Assembly (NCBI RefSeq): GCF_012328925.1
Contig: NZ_JAAXLS010000032.1
Span: 1-64,000 of the forward strand
Direction: 5' to 3'
DNA from: Amycolatopsis acididurans
GTDB taxonomy: Bacteria; Actinomycetota; Actinomycetes; Mycobacteriales; Pseudonocardiaceae
Length of the DNA: 64,000 nucleotides
Shown in pieces: positions 8,274 to 15,356 of the stretch. The translations under genes and the position numbers were made by a program. Numbering within the stretch: the stretch's first letter is position 1; every line of letters starts with the position of its first letter. The notes beneath the pieces were generated by a model. It was not told where the DNA came from. It ran no database searches and saw only the letters and a list, made by a program, of their open reading frames with translations.

Positions 8274-8897
8274 ATGGACACGATGGCGGAGGTCGGTTCG
8301 GAAGAGGAGCTGCGGGAGCTGATCGGGCACCCGCTGCCACGGGTACGGGACAAGGAACGCGGCTCGCTGCACGAGATCCACCGGCGGTGGCTGGCCCGCT
8401 CCCCCTTCTGCGTCATCGCGACCGCCGGCGCCGACGGCGCGTGCGACGCGTCCCCGAAGGGCGACCCGCCCGGATTCACCCTGGTGCTGGACGACACCAC
8501 CATCGCCATCCCCGAACGCCCCGGCAACCGCCGGGCCGACGGGCTCCGCAACATCCTGGTCAACCCGCACGTCGGGTTGACCTACTTCGTGCCGGGCCGC
8601 GGCGACACGCTGCGCATCAACGGACGCGCCCGGCTGATCAAGGACGCGCCATTCTTCGACCTGATGATCGTGCAGGGGCACCGGCCCAGCCTGGCGATCG
8701 TCGTCGAGATCGAGCAGATCTTCTTCCACTGCGCCAAGGCTTTCCTGCGGTCCCGGTTGTGGCAGCCGGAGACCTGGGGACCGGATTCGGTGCCGTCGCG
8801 GGCGCTGATCGCGCAGGCGCTGGAACGTCCCGAGGACTCGCTGGAAGAACTCGAACGCTACTACGGGCCCGACTACGCGAAGAAACTCTACCGCTGA
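8274..8897 (+). CDS. Pyridoxamine 5'-phosphate oxidase-fold flavoprotein (MSMEG_1061-like)
   Basis: The 207-residue protein has the split-barrel flavin-binding pattern: FCVIATAGADGACDASPKGD, IAIPERPGNRRADGLRNIL and VGLTYFVPGRGDTLRINGRA, as in the FMN-dependent MSMEG_1061 family. It lies 28 bp after ispH on the same strand and ends before a hairpin terminator, so it is probably the last gene of the encapsulin operon. GGAG at 8270-8273 touches the ATG at 8274; the second ATG at 8283 has better spacing and may be the true start. A redox role in the terpenoid pathway is possible but unproven. It could also be an unrelated passenger gene. Confidence 0.8.
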   Translation: MDTMAEVGSEEELRELIGHPLPRVRDKERGSLHEIHRRWLARSPFCVIATAGADGACDASPKGDPPGFTLVLDDTTIAIPERPGNRRADGLRNILVNPHVGLTYFVPGRGDTLRINGRARLIKDAPFFDLMIVQGHRPSLAIVVEIEQIFFHCAKAFLRSRLWQPETWGPDSVPSRALIAQALERPEDSLEELERYYGPDYAKKLYR

Positions 8898-8926
8898 AAG
8901 CCCGGGCCGAGGCTCACACAGTGCGA

Positions 8927-8949
8927 GGCCCCCTCATCGCGAGGGGGCC
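8927..8949 (+). terminator. Hairpin terminator after the encapsulin operon
   Basis: GGCCCCCTC (8927-8935) and GAGGGGGCC (8941-8949) form a perfect 9-bp stem with a 5-base loop. It lies 30 bp after the flavoprotein stop and before the convergent small gene at 8970. There is no T-tract, as is usual in high-GC actinobacteria; it could serve both directions. Confidence 0.75.
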
Positions 8950-8969
8950 CGGCACGGCGTCACGACCGG

Positions 8970-9125
8970 CTAACGCTGGTCGAGATCCGGATCGTCGTCG
9001 GCGGGCGGTTCCGGGTCGCGCCACTCCTCGGCGCGGCTGGACCCGTTGCCCTGCAACGTCCCCTGCAGCTCGTGCTTGAGCTGGTCGTCCTCGCGCGGGC
9101 TGTGCTTCTCGCTACCGCGATGCAT
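8970..9125 (-). CDS. Small acidic hydrophilic protein, 51 aa
   Basis: The minus-strand frame encodes a 51-residue protein starting MHRGSEKHSPREDDQLKHEL and ending in a Pro/Asp-rich run. AAAGGAGG lies six bases before the ATG, a near-perfect ribosome site. The ATG overlaps the stop of the DUF3140 gene by one base (TGATG), so it is the last gene of the holin-DUF3618-DUF3140 unit. It has no membrane segment or cysteine. I do not recognise the family; similar small charged proteins are common in actinobacterial stress regulons. Confidence 0.65.
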   Translation of the reverse strand: MHRGSEKHSPREDDQLKHELQGTLQGNGSSRAEEWRDPEPPADDDPDLDQR

Positions 9126-9454
9126 CAGCGGCCTCCTTTGAGCGGGTCGTGGCCCAGCGACATCAGCCGGTGCCGCCAGTTGTCCTGGCCCGCCGTCGGT
9201 TCCAGATCGTCGCGTCGCTCGGCGTGGACCCGGTCCACGACGTTGCGCATCACCCGCTCGTCGTCGGCCGTCAGATCACCGCGGCGTTTGCCCAGGATCT
9301 CCAGGACGTGCCTGCCGGTCGGGGTGCCCGCGTGGTCCGGCAGCTCCTCGGTAGTCTCGTCGGCGGAGCGGATCCGCAGCCATTCACTGAGCTCACGGGA
9401 AGACATGTTGACCACGCGGTGAAACTCCTCCCACAGCTCGGTCTCCACCGGCAT
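9125..9454 (-). CDS. DUF3140 protein
   Basis: The 109-residue soluble protein matches the DUF3140 pattern: an N-terminal ELWEEFHRVVNMSSRELSEWL, a middle GTPTGRHVLEILGKRRGDLT and a C-terminal WRHRLMSLGHDPLK. No enzymatic role is known for the family. GGGAGGTG lies about eight bases before the ATG. It follows DUF3618 by 6 bp and overlaps the small acidic gene by one base, in a four-gene unit behind a sigma-B-type promoter. Confidence 0.85.
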   Translation of the reverse strand: MPVETELWEEFHRVVNMSSRELSEWLRIRSADETTEELPDHAGTPTGRHVLEILGKRRGDLTADDERVMRNVVDRVHAERRDDLEPTAGQDNWRHRLMSLGHDPLKGGR

Positions 9455-9460
9455 CCGGCA

Positions 9461-9676
9461 TCACCTCCCGGCGAACTTGCGGATGAGCACGACGGCCAGC
9501 ACGACCGCGCCGACGGCGGCGCCGGTGGACAGGGCCACCTTCTGGGTCGTGGCCGCGGTCTCCTTCATCTTGTTGGCCAGTGCCTCGGCCGTCTCGCCGA
9601 GTTCCTGGCGCGTCAGCTCGACATCCAGGCGTGCTTCCTCGGCGTCGGCGGGGAAAGTCTCGCGCTTGTCAGCCAT
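9461..9676 (-). CDS. DUF3618 membrane-anchored protein
   Basis: The 71-residue protein carries the DUF3618 signature VELTRQELGETAEALANKM at about residues 19-37. A single C-terminal membrane segment (GAAVGAVVLAVVLIRKF) follows. The family is typically found beside holin-like proteins in actinobacteria, as here: its ATG lies inside the end of the holin-like gene with an 8-bp overlap. A role in membrane or envelope stress is inferred from this context only. Confidence 0.85.
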   Translation of the reverse strand: MADKRETFPADAEEARLDVELTRQELGETAEALANKMKETAATTQKVALSTGAAVGAVVLAVVLIRKFAGR

Positions 9677-10088
9677 GGCCGTAGTCCCCTCGCATCGCGC
9701 TGACGTCCTTCTTGACCCCCGCCGCGGCCTCCTCGGGCACCGGCGGCGTCGCCGACTTCAGCTGCTTGCCGCCGACCATCGCCGCGATCCCGCCGATCAC
9801 CAGCAGCGCCGCGCCGATCAGCAGCGCGGACAGCCACGCGGGCACGACCAGTGCCAGCGCGAGCACGGCGGCGGCGATCAGGGTGGCGCCACCGAACACC
9901 GCGACGATCCCGGCCGCACCGGCGAGGCCGGCACCGACGCCGGCGTGCTTGCCCTTCTCCTTCAGTTCCGAAGTGGCCAGCCGCAACTCGTCGCGCACCA
10001 GACGGCGCATCTGCTCCGAGGCGTCCTGGACCAGCTGCGCGACGGACCGGCCCTCGACCGCGGTGGATCCACGGACCTCTTCACTCAT
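9669..10088 (-). CDS. Holin-superfamily-III-like membrane protein (DUF1469 type)
   Basis: The 139-residue protein has an amphipathic N-terminal region (VAQLVQDASEQMRRLVRDEL) followed by two strongly hydrophobic Ala/Gly-rich membrane segments at about residues 48-70 and 75-98. This is the actinobacterial holin-X layout. I chose the ATG at 10088 because GGAGGTGA lies five bases upstream; the frame extends 39 bases further without such a site. It is not part of a prophage here. It leads the unit DUF3618-DUF3140-51 aa, behind a sigma-B-type promoter. Confidence 0.82.
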   Translation of the reverse strand: MSEEVRGSTAVEGRSVAQLVQDASEQMRRLVRDELRLATSELKEKGKHAGVGAGLAGAAGIVAVFGGATLIAAAVLALALVVPAWLSALLIGAALLVIGGIAAMVGGKQLKSATPPVPEEAAAGVKKDVSAMRGDYGHG

Positions 10089-10110
10089 CGTCGTCACCTC
10101 CGGACTTCGA

Positions 10111-10135
10111 CTACCCGGAGGTGGCAAGCGCTAAC
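10111..10135 (-). promoter_or_regulatory. Sigma-B-type promoter for the holin-like/DUF3618/DUF3140 unit
   Basis: Read on the minus strand, GTTA (10135-10132), a 15-base spacer and GGGTAG (10116-10111) match the GNNT-N14/16-GGGTA consensus of actinobacterial SigB/SigF promoters. The -35 lies over the stop codon of ctaD. The expected start of transcription falls just before the GGAGGTGA ribosome site of the holin-like gene. Confidence 0.6.
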
Positions 10136-11897
10136 CGTCGTGTTCCGCGGTACCCGGAGCCGCCTTCTCCGACAACGTCGCCCGCGCGTCTTCATGCGGG
10201 ACCGGCTTGCCGGTGAGCGTGATGTGGCCTTCGGCGTGCAGCCGCTCCACCAGATGCGGATAGTGCAGTTCGAACGCGGGACGCTCGGAGCGGATCCTGG
10301 GCAGCTCCAGGAAGTTGTGCCGCGGCGGCGGGCAGGTGGTGGCCCATTCCAGCGAGTTGCCGAAGCCCCAGGGATCATCCACCTCGACCGGTTCGCCGAA
10401 GCGGTAGCTCTTCACCACGTTGTAGACGAACGGCAGCATCGACGCCCCGAGAATGAACGCGCCGATCGTGGAGATCGTGTTCAGCGTGGTGAACCCGTCG
10501 GTGGGCAGGTAGTCGGCGTAGCGGCGCGGCATGCCCATGTCGCCGAGCCAGTGCTGCACCAGGAACGTGGTGTGGAACCCGATGAACGTGGTCCAGAAGT
10601 GCAGTTTGCCCAGCGATTCGTCGAGCATCCGGCCCGTCATCTTGGGGAACCAGAAATACACCCCGGCGAACGTGGCGAACACGATCGTGCCGAACAGCAC
10701 GTAGTGGAAGTGGGCGACCACGAAATAGGAGTCGGTGATGTGGAAATCCAACGGTGGGGAGGCCAGGATGACCCCGGTCAGCCCGCCGAAGAGGAACGTC
10801 ACCATGAACCCGACCGACCACAGCATCGGGGTCTGGAAGGAGATCTGCCCCTTCCACATCGTGCCGATCCAGTTGAAGAACTTGATCCCGGTCGGCACCG
10901 CGATGAGGAAGGTCAGGAACGAGAAGAACGGCAGCAGCACCGCGCCCGTGGCGAACATGTGGTGCGCCCACACCGCGAACGACAACGCCATGATGCCCAG
11001 CGTCGCGAACACCATCAGGCGGTAGCCGAACAACGGTTTCCGGCTGAACACCGGCACGATTTCGGTGATGATCCCGAAATAGGGCAGCGCGATGATGTAG
11101 ACCTCGGGATGGCCGAAGAACCAGAACAGGTGCTGCCAGAGGATCGCGCCGCCGTTGGCGGGATCGAGCAGATGCGCGTCGATGATCCGGTCGGCGCCCA
11201 GCGCGAACAGGCCCGCGGTCAGGATCGGGAACACGGCCAGGATCAGCACGCTGGTGAACAGGATGTTCCAGGTGAAGATCGGCATCCGCCACATCGTCAT
11301 ACCCGGACAGCGCAGGGTGACGATCGTCGTCACCATGTTGACCGCGCCGAGGATCGTGCCGAGACCGGCAACGATCAACCCGAAGATCCACAGGTTCCCG
11401 CCCAGTCCTGGCGAGTGCATCGCGTTCGACAACGGCGTGTAGGCCGTCCAGCCGAAGTCCGCCGCGCCGCCCGGCGTGGCGAACGAGGACAGCACGATGA
11501 GGCCGCCGAAGAGGAACAGCCAGTAGGAAAACGCGTTCAGCCGTGGGAACGCGACGTCCGGCGAACCGATCTGCAGCGGCAGCACCAGGTTGGCGAAGGC
11601 GAAGACGTTCGGCGTCGCGTACAACAGCAACATGATCGTGCCGTGCATGGTGAACAGCTGGTTGTACTGCTCGTTCGACAGGAACTGCAGGCCTGGCCGG
11701 GCCAGCTCGGCACGCATCAGCAGCGCCAGCGCGCCGCCGATCATGAAAAACGCCAGCGAAGTGAACAAGTAGAGCAGACCGATCACCTTGTGGTCGGTCG
11801 TGCGCGCGATACTGACCAGCGCCCGGCCCTTGCGGTGCCGGGCCGGAAGCTCATACCGGTTGCCCAGCACAATGGGCCGGGCCCGCAACTCCGTCAT
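10131..11897 (-). CDS. ctaD: Cytochrome c oxidase subunit I (aa3 type)
   Basis: CtaD is the catalytic membrane subunit that reduces oxygen at the haem a3-CuB centre and pumps protons. The 588-residue protein has about 12 membrane segments. The haem a ligand region [10 protein letters not shown], the CuB/Tyr segment [10 protein letters not shown], the AVWAHHMF histidine pair and the haem ligands in [11 protein letters not shown] are intact. GAGGA lies five bases before the ATG. No other oxidase subunit gene is in the window; in actinobacteria ctaD often stands apart from ctaCEF. It lies 69 bp downstream of the metallophosphoesterase and may be read from there, from its own promoter, or from both. 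Confidence 0.97.
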   Translation of the reverse strand: MTELRARPIVLGNRYELPARHRKGRALVSIARTTDHKVIGLLYLFTSLAFFMIGGALALLMRAELARPGLQFLSNEQYNQLFTMHGTIMLLLYATPNVFAFANLVLPLQIGSPDVAFPRLNAFSYWLFLFGGLIVLSSFATPGGAADFGWTAYTPLSNAMHSPGLGGNLWIFGLIVAGLGTILGAVNMVTTIVTLRCPGMTMWRMPIFTWNILFTSVLILAVFPILTAGLFALGADRIIDAHLLDPANGGAILWQHLFWFFGHPEVYIIALPYFGIITEIVPVFSRKPLFGYRLMVFATLGIMALSFAVWAHHMFATGAVLLPFFSFLTFLIAVPTGIKFFNWIGTMWKGQISFQTPMLWSVGFMVTFLFGGLTGVILASPPLDFHITDSYFVVAHFHYVLFGTIVFATFAGVYFWFPKMTGRMLDESLGKLHFWTTFIGFHTTFLVQHWLGDMGMPRRYADYLPTDGFTTLNTISTIGAFILGASMLPFVYNVVKSYRFGEPVEVDDPWGFGNSLEWATTCPPPRHNFLELPRIRSERPAFELHYPHLVERLHAEGHITLTGKPVPHEDARATLSEKAAPGTAEHDG

Positions 11898-11935
11898 TCG
11901 CGTCCTCGCCTTCGTCGCAGACTGCGTATCCCGGC

Positions 11936-11961
11936 GTACCCACTGTCCTCCGGTGGGAAAA
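11936..11961 (-). promoter_or_regulatory. Weak sigma-B-like promoter candidate before ctaD
   Basis: On the minus strand a good -10 GGGTAC (11941-11936) lies 38 bases before the ctaD start, but 16 bases upstream there is TTTT rather than GNNT. I list it as a weak member of the motif set in this region. Confidence 0.25.
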
Positions 11962-11966
11962 GTGAA

Positions 11967-12680
11967 TCAAGCCCCTAATCCGTAAGTGGCGAAGGCACTG
12001 CGGATGACGGGCTGGGCCACGTTGCGGACACGCACCCCACCGGGTGTCACTCCCTGCTCGCAGCCGAAGTGCGCGTGCCCGTGAACGGCGAGGTCGGCGC
12101 GTGCTTCGTCGATCACCTCGCCGAGTTGGTAACAGCCGAGGAACGGATATATCTCGGGAGGTTCACCACGCAGGGTTTCCGGAATCGGCGAGTAATGGGT
12201 CAGCGCGATCCGGACATCGGTGTCGAGTCGGGCCAGTGCACCGCGTAATGCCTCGGATCGTTCGATCGTGTGACTGACGAATGCCTTCATCTCGCGCTCG
12301 CCGAAATTGCTCGCGCATTTCCCGGCGAAGCCGCCGCCGAAGCCCTTGACGCCGGCGACGCCGAGCCGCTGCCCGTTGACCCGCAGCGTGGTGGCCGTGC
12401 CCTCCAGCACGACGATGCCGTGGTCCTCCAGCAGCTTCGCGATGTCGTCACCGAGGTCGCAGTGGTGGTCGTGGTTGCCGAGCACGGCGACCACCGGCAC
12501 GTCCAGGCCGCTGAACTCCTCGGCGGCGACCCGCGCCTCGTCCAGCGCACCGTGCCGGGTCAGGTCGCCGGCCAGCAGCAGGACGTCGGCGTGACCGGCG
12601 AGGTTGTCGAGCGCGGGACGGAGCCGGCCGCGGGCGTCCTCGCCCAGGTGCACGTCTCCGACCGCGGCCACACGGATCAC
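11967..12680 (-). CDS. Metallophosphoesterase (calcineurin-like)
   Basis: The 237-residue cytoplasmic enzyme has the dimetal phosphoesterase motifs in order: GDVHLGE (8-14), LAGDLTRHG (about 36-44), LGNHDHH (about 67-73), LTHYSPIP and HGHAHFG. Substrate is unknown; family members hydrolyse phosphomonoesters or diesters. The GTG start at 12680 overlaps the BON gene stop (GTGA) and has GGAGGAAC six bases upstream. It is third in the nucleotidyltransferase-BON-phosphoesterase unit behind a sigma-B-type promoter. Confidence 0.88.
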   Translation of the reverse strand: MIRVAAVGDVHLGEDARGRLRPALDNLAGHADVLLLAGDLTRHGALDEARVAAEEFSGLDVPVVAVLGNHDHHCDLGDDIAKLLEDHGIVVLEGTATTLRVNGQRLGVAGVKGFGGGFAGKCASNFGEREMKAFVSHTIERSEALRGALARLDTDVRIALTHYSPIPETLRGEPPEIYPFLGCYQLGEVIDEARADLAVHGHAHFGCEQGVTPGGVRVRNVAQPVIRSAFATYGLGA

Positions 12681-12928
12681 CGCAGTTCCTCCCTCCGTGC
12701 CGGCTCGCGGGTGTCGGCCACCCGCACGTCGTTGTGCACGGTCACCTCCGGCGCCACCTCCCGCAGGACGCGTTCCAGGTCGGCCCTGCGCTCCTCGGTG
12801 GCCACCTCTCCGGAGAGGTACACGGCGTCCGCGCGCACGTTGACCCGCACGCCCAGCTCGGCCGTGCGCGGGTCCTCGGCGAGGGCCCGCCGGACATGGG
12901 CGACGCGGTACTGGATCTCTTCCGTCAT
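12677..12928 (-). CDS. BON-domain protein
   Basis: The 83-residue protein is a single BON domain: an N-terminal amphipathic helix (IQYRVAHVRRALAEDPRTAEL), then VRVNVRADAVYLSGEVATEERRADL-type strands and helix (shown in part) and a terminal VHNDVRVADT. BON domains bind phospholipid or small ligands and are common in osmotic-shock proteins. There is no signal peptide, so it should be cytoplasmic or loosely membrane-bound. It overlaps both neighbours by 4 bp and is translationally coupled to them. Confidence 0.85.
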   Translation of the reverse strand: MTEEIQYRVAHVRRALAEDPRTAELGVRVNVRADAVYLSGEVATEERRADLERVLREVAPEVTVHNDVRVADTREPARREELR

Positions 12929-13476
12929 GCGCGCACCTCCGTCACGGAAAGCGACTCGATCAGCATCAGAAACGCCTGCGCGTAAGGGGATTCGGCGGTT
13001 TCGGTCGCGACCTCGTCCCAGTGGACCTGCTCCCGCAGATCGCGGGCGATGTGCAGCAGCGGGGTGAAATCGCAGCGGTGGGCGTCGAGGACCAGCAGCT
13101 TGTCGACCATCAGATCGGTCGCGCTGATCACCGGCGCCCGCGCGGGACCGATCCGCATCGTCTCGGCGCGGTCCAGCAGCGCGGCCATGTCCGTGCGGTG
13201 ATTGGGGCGGAAGACCAGGTCGACGAGCACGTCTTCGTCATAGGCCTTGAGCAGCCAGTCTTCGGGTGGGTCCGCCGGCCGCATCCCCACCTCGCCGAGC
13301 GCCCGCTGGGCCCGGTGGACGTCGCCTTCGTGCACGAACACGTCGACGTCGTGATCCGACGGCGGCCCGCCGCGCGCGTACACCGCGCACCCGCCCGCCA
13401 CCGCGAACTCGACCCGCCGGTCGGCGAGCGTGTTCACCACCTTGGTCAGCGTTCGCAGCAGGGCGTGCTCGTCCAT
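12925..13476 (-). CDS. Nucleotidyltransferase-fold protein
   Basis: The 183-residue protein has the minimal nucleotidyltransferase signature: FAVAGGCAVYARG (about 23-35) followed by SDHDVDVFV (about 40-48) with the metal-binding Asp pair, and a later Asp in VLVDLVFRP. This is the pattern of the DUF6036/AbiEii-like group. No toxin-antitoxin partner is adjacent; downstream are BON and phosphoesterase genes. The ATG at 13476 is only about three bases after the predicted transcription start and lacks a ribosome site, so the mRNA may be nearly leaderless. Substrate unknown. Confidence 0.8.
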   Translation of the reverse strand: MDEHALLRTLTKVVNTLADRRVEFAVAGGCAVYARGGPPSDHDVDVFVHEGDVHRAQRALGEVGMRPADPPEDWLLKAYDEDVLVDLVFRPNHRTDMAALLDRAETMRIGPARAPVISATDLMVDKLLVLDAHRCDFTPLLHIARDLREQVHWDEVATETAESPYAQAFLMLIESLSVTEVRA

Positions 13477-13485
13477 CTGCCGCGA

Positions 13486-13511
13486 CTACCCCGCCCGTGC
13501 CGCCGCGAAAC
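13486..13511 (-). promoter_or_regulatory. Sigma-B-type promoter for the nucleotidyltransferase-BON-phosphoesterase unit
   Basis: On the minus strand, GTTT (13511-13508), 16 bases, and GGGTAG (13491-13486) match the SigB/SigF consensus. Transcription would begin at about 13479, almost at the ATG (13476). Confidence 0.7.
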
Positions 13512-13542
13512 CCGGTCCACAACGGACCATGGTCCGCGGCGC

Positions 13543-13568
13543 GTTTCCCGGCCCGTGTCCTAGGGTAT
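13543..13568 (+). promoter_or_regulatory. Sigma-B-type promoter for the RsbW-like gene
   Basis: GTTT (13543-13546), 16 bases, and GGGTAT (13563-13568) match the SigB/SigF consensus. It is divergent from the promoter at 13486-13511, with about 31 bp between the two -35 elements. The RsbW-like ATG is 46 bases downstream. Confidence 0.72.
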
Positions 13569-13613
13569 GTGCGGTTTCGTCACGAAAAGTTCAAGCGGGG
13601 GAAGGAAAGCCCG

Positions 13614-13997
13614 ATGCGAGGCCGCGCCGAGCTCACGTTGGCCAGATCCCCGGACGCCGCACGCCGCGCCAGGAGATTCGTCGACCGGATATGCACGGAT
13701 TGGCGATTCCCGGCGCTGTGCGAGGACGCGGAGACCATCGCGAGCGAGCTCGTGGAGAACACCCTGCAGCACACCGGTTCCCAGCCGCAGTTGTGCCTGG
13801 AACGGCGGCCGGACGGGCTGACGATCTCGGTCTCCGACGACGCCCCGGAGCACGCCTACATACGGCAAGCCGACTCCTACGGAGGGTTCGGGATGCTGAT
13901 GGTGTCCAAAACGGCCGCCGAATGGGGCTGCACAACCGCTCCGGCCGGGGGGAAAACGGTGTGGGCCAGGCTGGAGACAGCCCTGTCTTGCCAATGA
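13614..13997 (+). CDS. RsbW-like anti-sigma factor / HATPase-domain serine kinase
   Basis: The 127-residue GHKL-type ATPase has an N-box ASELVENTLQHTG (about 44-56), ISVSDDAPE (G1-like, about 71-79) and GGFGMLMV (G2, about 91-98). Such proteins bind a sigma factor or phosphorylate a STAS antagonist in partner switching. I chose the ATG at 13614 with GGAAGGAAAG upstream. A STAS gene follows after 86 bp and a SigB-family sigma factor gene lies 8.4 kb away. Its own sigma-B-type promoter suggests feedback. Which sigma factor it binds cannot be told from sequence. Confidence 0.85.
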   Translation: MRGRAELTLARSPDAARRARRFVDRICTDWRFPALCEDAETIASELVENTLQHTGSQPQLCLERRPDGLTISVSDDAPEHAYIRQADSYGGFGMLMVSKTAAEWGCTTAPAGGKTVWARLETALSCQ

Positions 13998-14031
13998 GCG
14001 GGAGCGTCCGTACGGTCGAAGATATGAGCGG

Positions 14032-14062
14032 TTGACCTCAACAGCCGTGCCGGAACTATATT
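14032..14062 (+). promoter_or_regulatory. Candidate housekeeping promoter of the STAS gene
   Basis: TTGACC (14032-14037) is followed by ACTATA (14055-14060, 17-base spacing) or TATATT (14057-14062, 19-base spacing). The STAS GTG is at 14084 with GGAAG upstream. This is a housekeeping-sigma pattern, unlike the GGGTA promoters nearby. Confidence 0.45.
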
Positions 14063-14083
14063 GTTCAACAGATCGGAAGCACC

Positions 14084-14461
14084 GTGCTTACACGAAGCGA
14101 CGTGCGGATCGAAACCGAAGACCGGCAAGACGGCATCCAGCTGGCACGCACCGCAGGTGAGCTGGACGCGCTGGGGGCGCCCATCCTGCGCGAATACCTC
14201 GACGAACGGATCGGCTCGGCCGGCCCGTTCGTCCTGGACCTCGACAATGTGACCTTCCTCGGCTCGGCCGGGCTGCACCTGCTGCTACGCGCCAGCCAGT
14301 CCGCGGACCGCGCACAGCTTAGCTGGGCATTGGTGGGCAATCACCACCCGGTCGCCAGGCCGCTGCAGATCACCGGACTGGCCGGTCACCTGCCGATGCG
14401 GCCCAGCGTGCCGGAGGCGATCCTCAGCCTCGCCTCACCGTCCCTTGTGGACGTCCGATAA
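14084..14461 (+). CDS. STAS-domain anti-sigma factor antagonist
   Basis: The 125-residue protein has the SpoIIAA/RsbV fold signature FVLDLDNVTFLGSAGLHLLL (about residues 46-65), with a Ser in GSAG at the usual phosphorylation site. In partner switching the unphosphorylated form releases sigma factor from the RsbW-like kinase. It starts at GTG 14084. The last 38 bp overlap the convergent GT9 gene. Gene order (kinase then antagonist) supports a functional pair. Confidence 0.87.
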   Translation: MLTRSDVRIETEDRQDGIQLARTAGELDALGAPILREYLDERIGSAGPFVLDLDNVTFLGSAGLHLLLRASQSADRAQLSWALVGNHHPVARPLQITGLAGHLPMRPSVPEAILSLASPSLVDVR

Positions 14462-15356
14462 GGACTTCGGCTTCCTCGAGCACCCGGTTCTCGCCGATCC
14501 GCAGCAACCCCGCGTCGGGCTCGTCGGTGAACGCGGGACCTTCGCGCCCCGACCACACCACCACGTGGCGCTTTTCCGTGCCCGGTGGCGGCCCCCACTG
14601 CCACGGCGGCACGGGCCCGAACACCAGTACCGAGGGGGTGCCGTAGGCCGTCGCGAGATGCCCGACCCCGGTGTCACCGCACACCACGAGCGTCGCGTCC
14701 GCGATCAGCGCCGCCAATTCCGACAGCGTGGTTCGCCCTGCCAGTACCTCACCGCCGACGGCCCCGGCCAGTTCCCGTTCTCCGGCATCACCGGTCACAA
14801 CGATGCGATGACCTCGCGCGGCAAGTGTTTTAGCGACGCGTGCGTAGCGGTCGACGGGCCAGCGCCGGGCGCCGTAGGCCGCTCCCGGATGGATGACGAC
14901 CGCGCCCGGGGCCGGGCTAGGCACGTGCGGTCTGGGCAGCGTGAGATCGGCCGGATCGGCTGGAATCCCGTAGTGCTCAAGGAGATCGCACCACCGCCGT
15001 GCCTCGTGCACGCCAGTTCCCCAGCGCGGCCCGTCGATGGCCGGGTAGTCGGAATGGGCGTGCGTGAGCAGCCGTGCGGGCCGTGTCGCCATCAGGTCGG
15101 CGACGCTCTGCGGCCCGCTGCCGTGCAGGTTGACCGCGACGGCGGGCGGCTCGTGCCGCCAGCGCAGTTCGCCGAGCCCGCTGGTGGGCAGCAGCTCGTC
15201 GACCGCACCGGTCAGCTCGGCCAGCTCACGCAGGCCCTCGGGCGCGGCAAGCGTGATCCCGGTGGCAGGGAACGCGGCGCGCAACCCTCGCAACGCCGGC
15301 ACCGACACCAGCAGATCTCCCATGCCCAGCGCCCGCAGGACGAGCACGCGGCTCAC
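14424..15356 (-). CDS. Glycosyltransferase family 9 (heptosyltransferase-like) 1
   Basis: The 310-residue GT-B enzyme resembles ADP-heptose:LPS heptosyltransferases. It starts VSRVLVLRALGMGDLLVSVPAL with the usual GD loop, has VVIHPGAAYGARRWP in the middle (about 157-171) and VVCGDTGVGHLATAYGTPSV (about 232-251) for nucleotide-sugar binding. The GTG at 15356 overlaps the SDR stop by 4 bp; a longer frame upstream is the SDR gene itself in another frame. It is the last gene of a six-gene heptose operon. The acceptor is unknown, as this lineage has no LPS. Confidence 0.88.
   Translation of the reverse strand: MSRVLVLRALGMGDLLVSVPALRGLRAAFPATGITLAAPEGLRELAELTGAVDELLPTSGLGELRWRHEPPAVAVNLHGSGPQSVADLMATRPARLLTHAHSDYPAIDGPRWGTGVHEARRWCDLLEHYGIPADPADLTLPRPHVPSPAPGAVVIHPGAAYGARRWPVDRYARVAKTLAARGHRIVVTGDAGERELAGAVGGEVLAGRTTLSELAALIADATLVVCGDTGVGHLATAYGTPSVLVFGPVPPWQWGPPPGTEKRHVVVWSGREGPAFTDEPDAGLLRIGENRVLEEAEVLIGRPQGTVRRG

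Noticed and set aside
9669-10088. Holin-like gene as sign of a prophage
   Set aside because: No endolysin, integrase, capsid or att-like repeats are near; this holin family is common as a chromosomal stress gene in actinobacteria.
9477-11978. Open frame of 833 codons on the plus strand across ctaD
   Set aside because: It mirrors the conserved ctaD codons and is rich in Arg, Gln and His without any motif.
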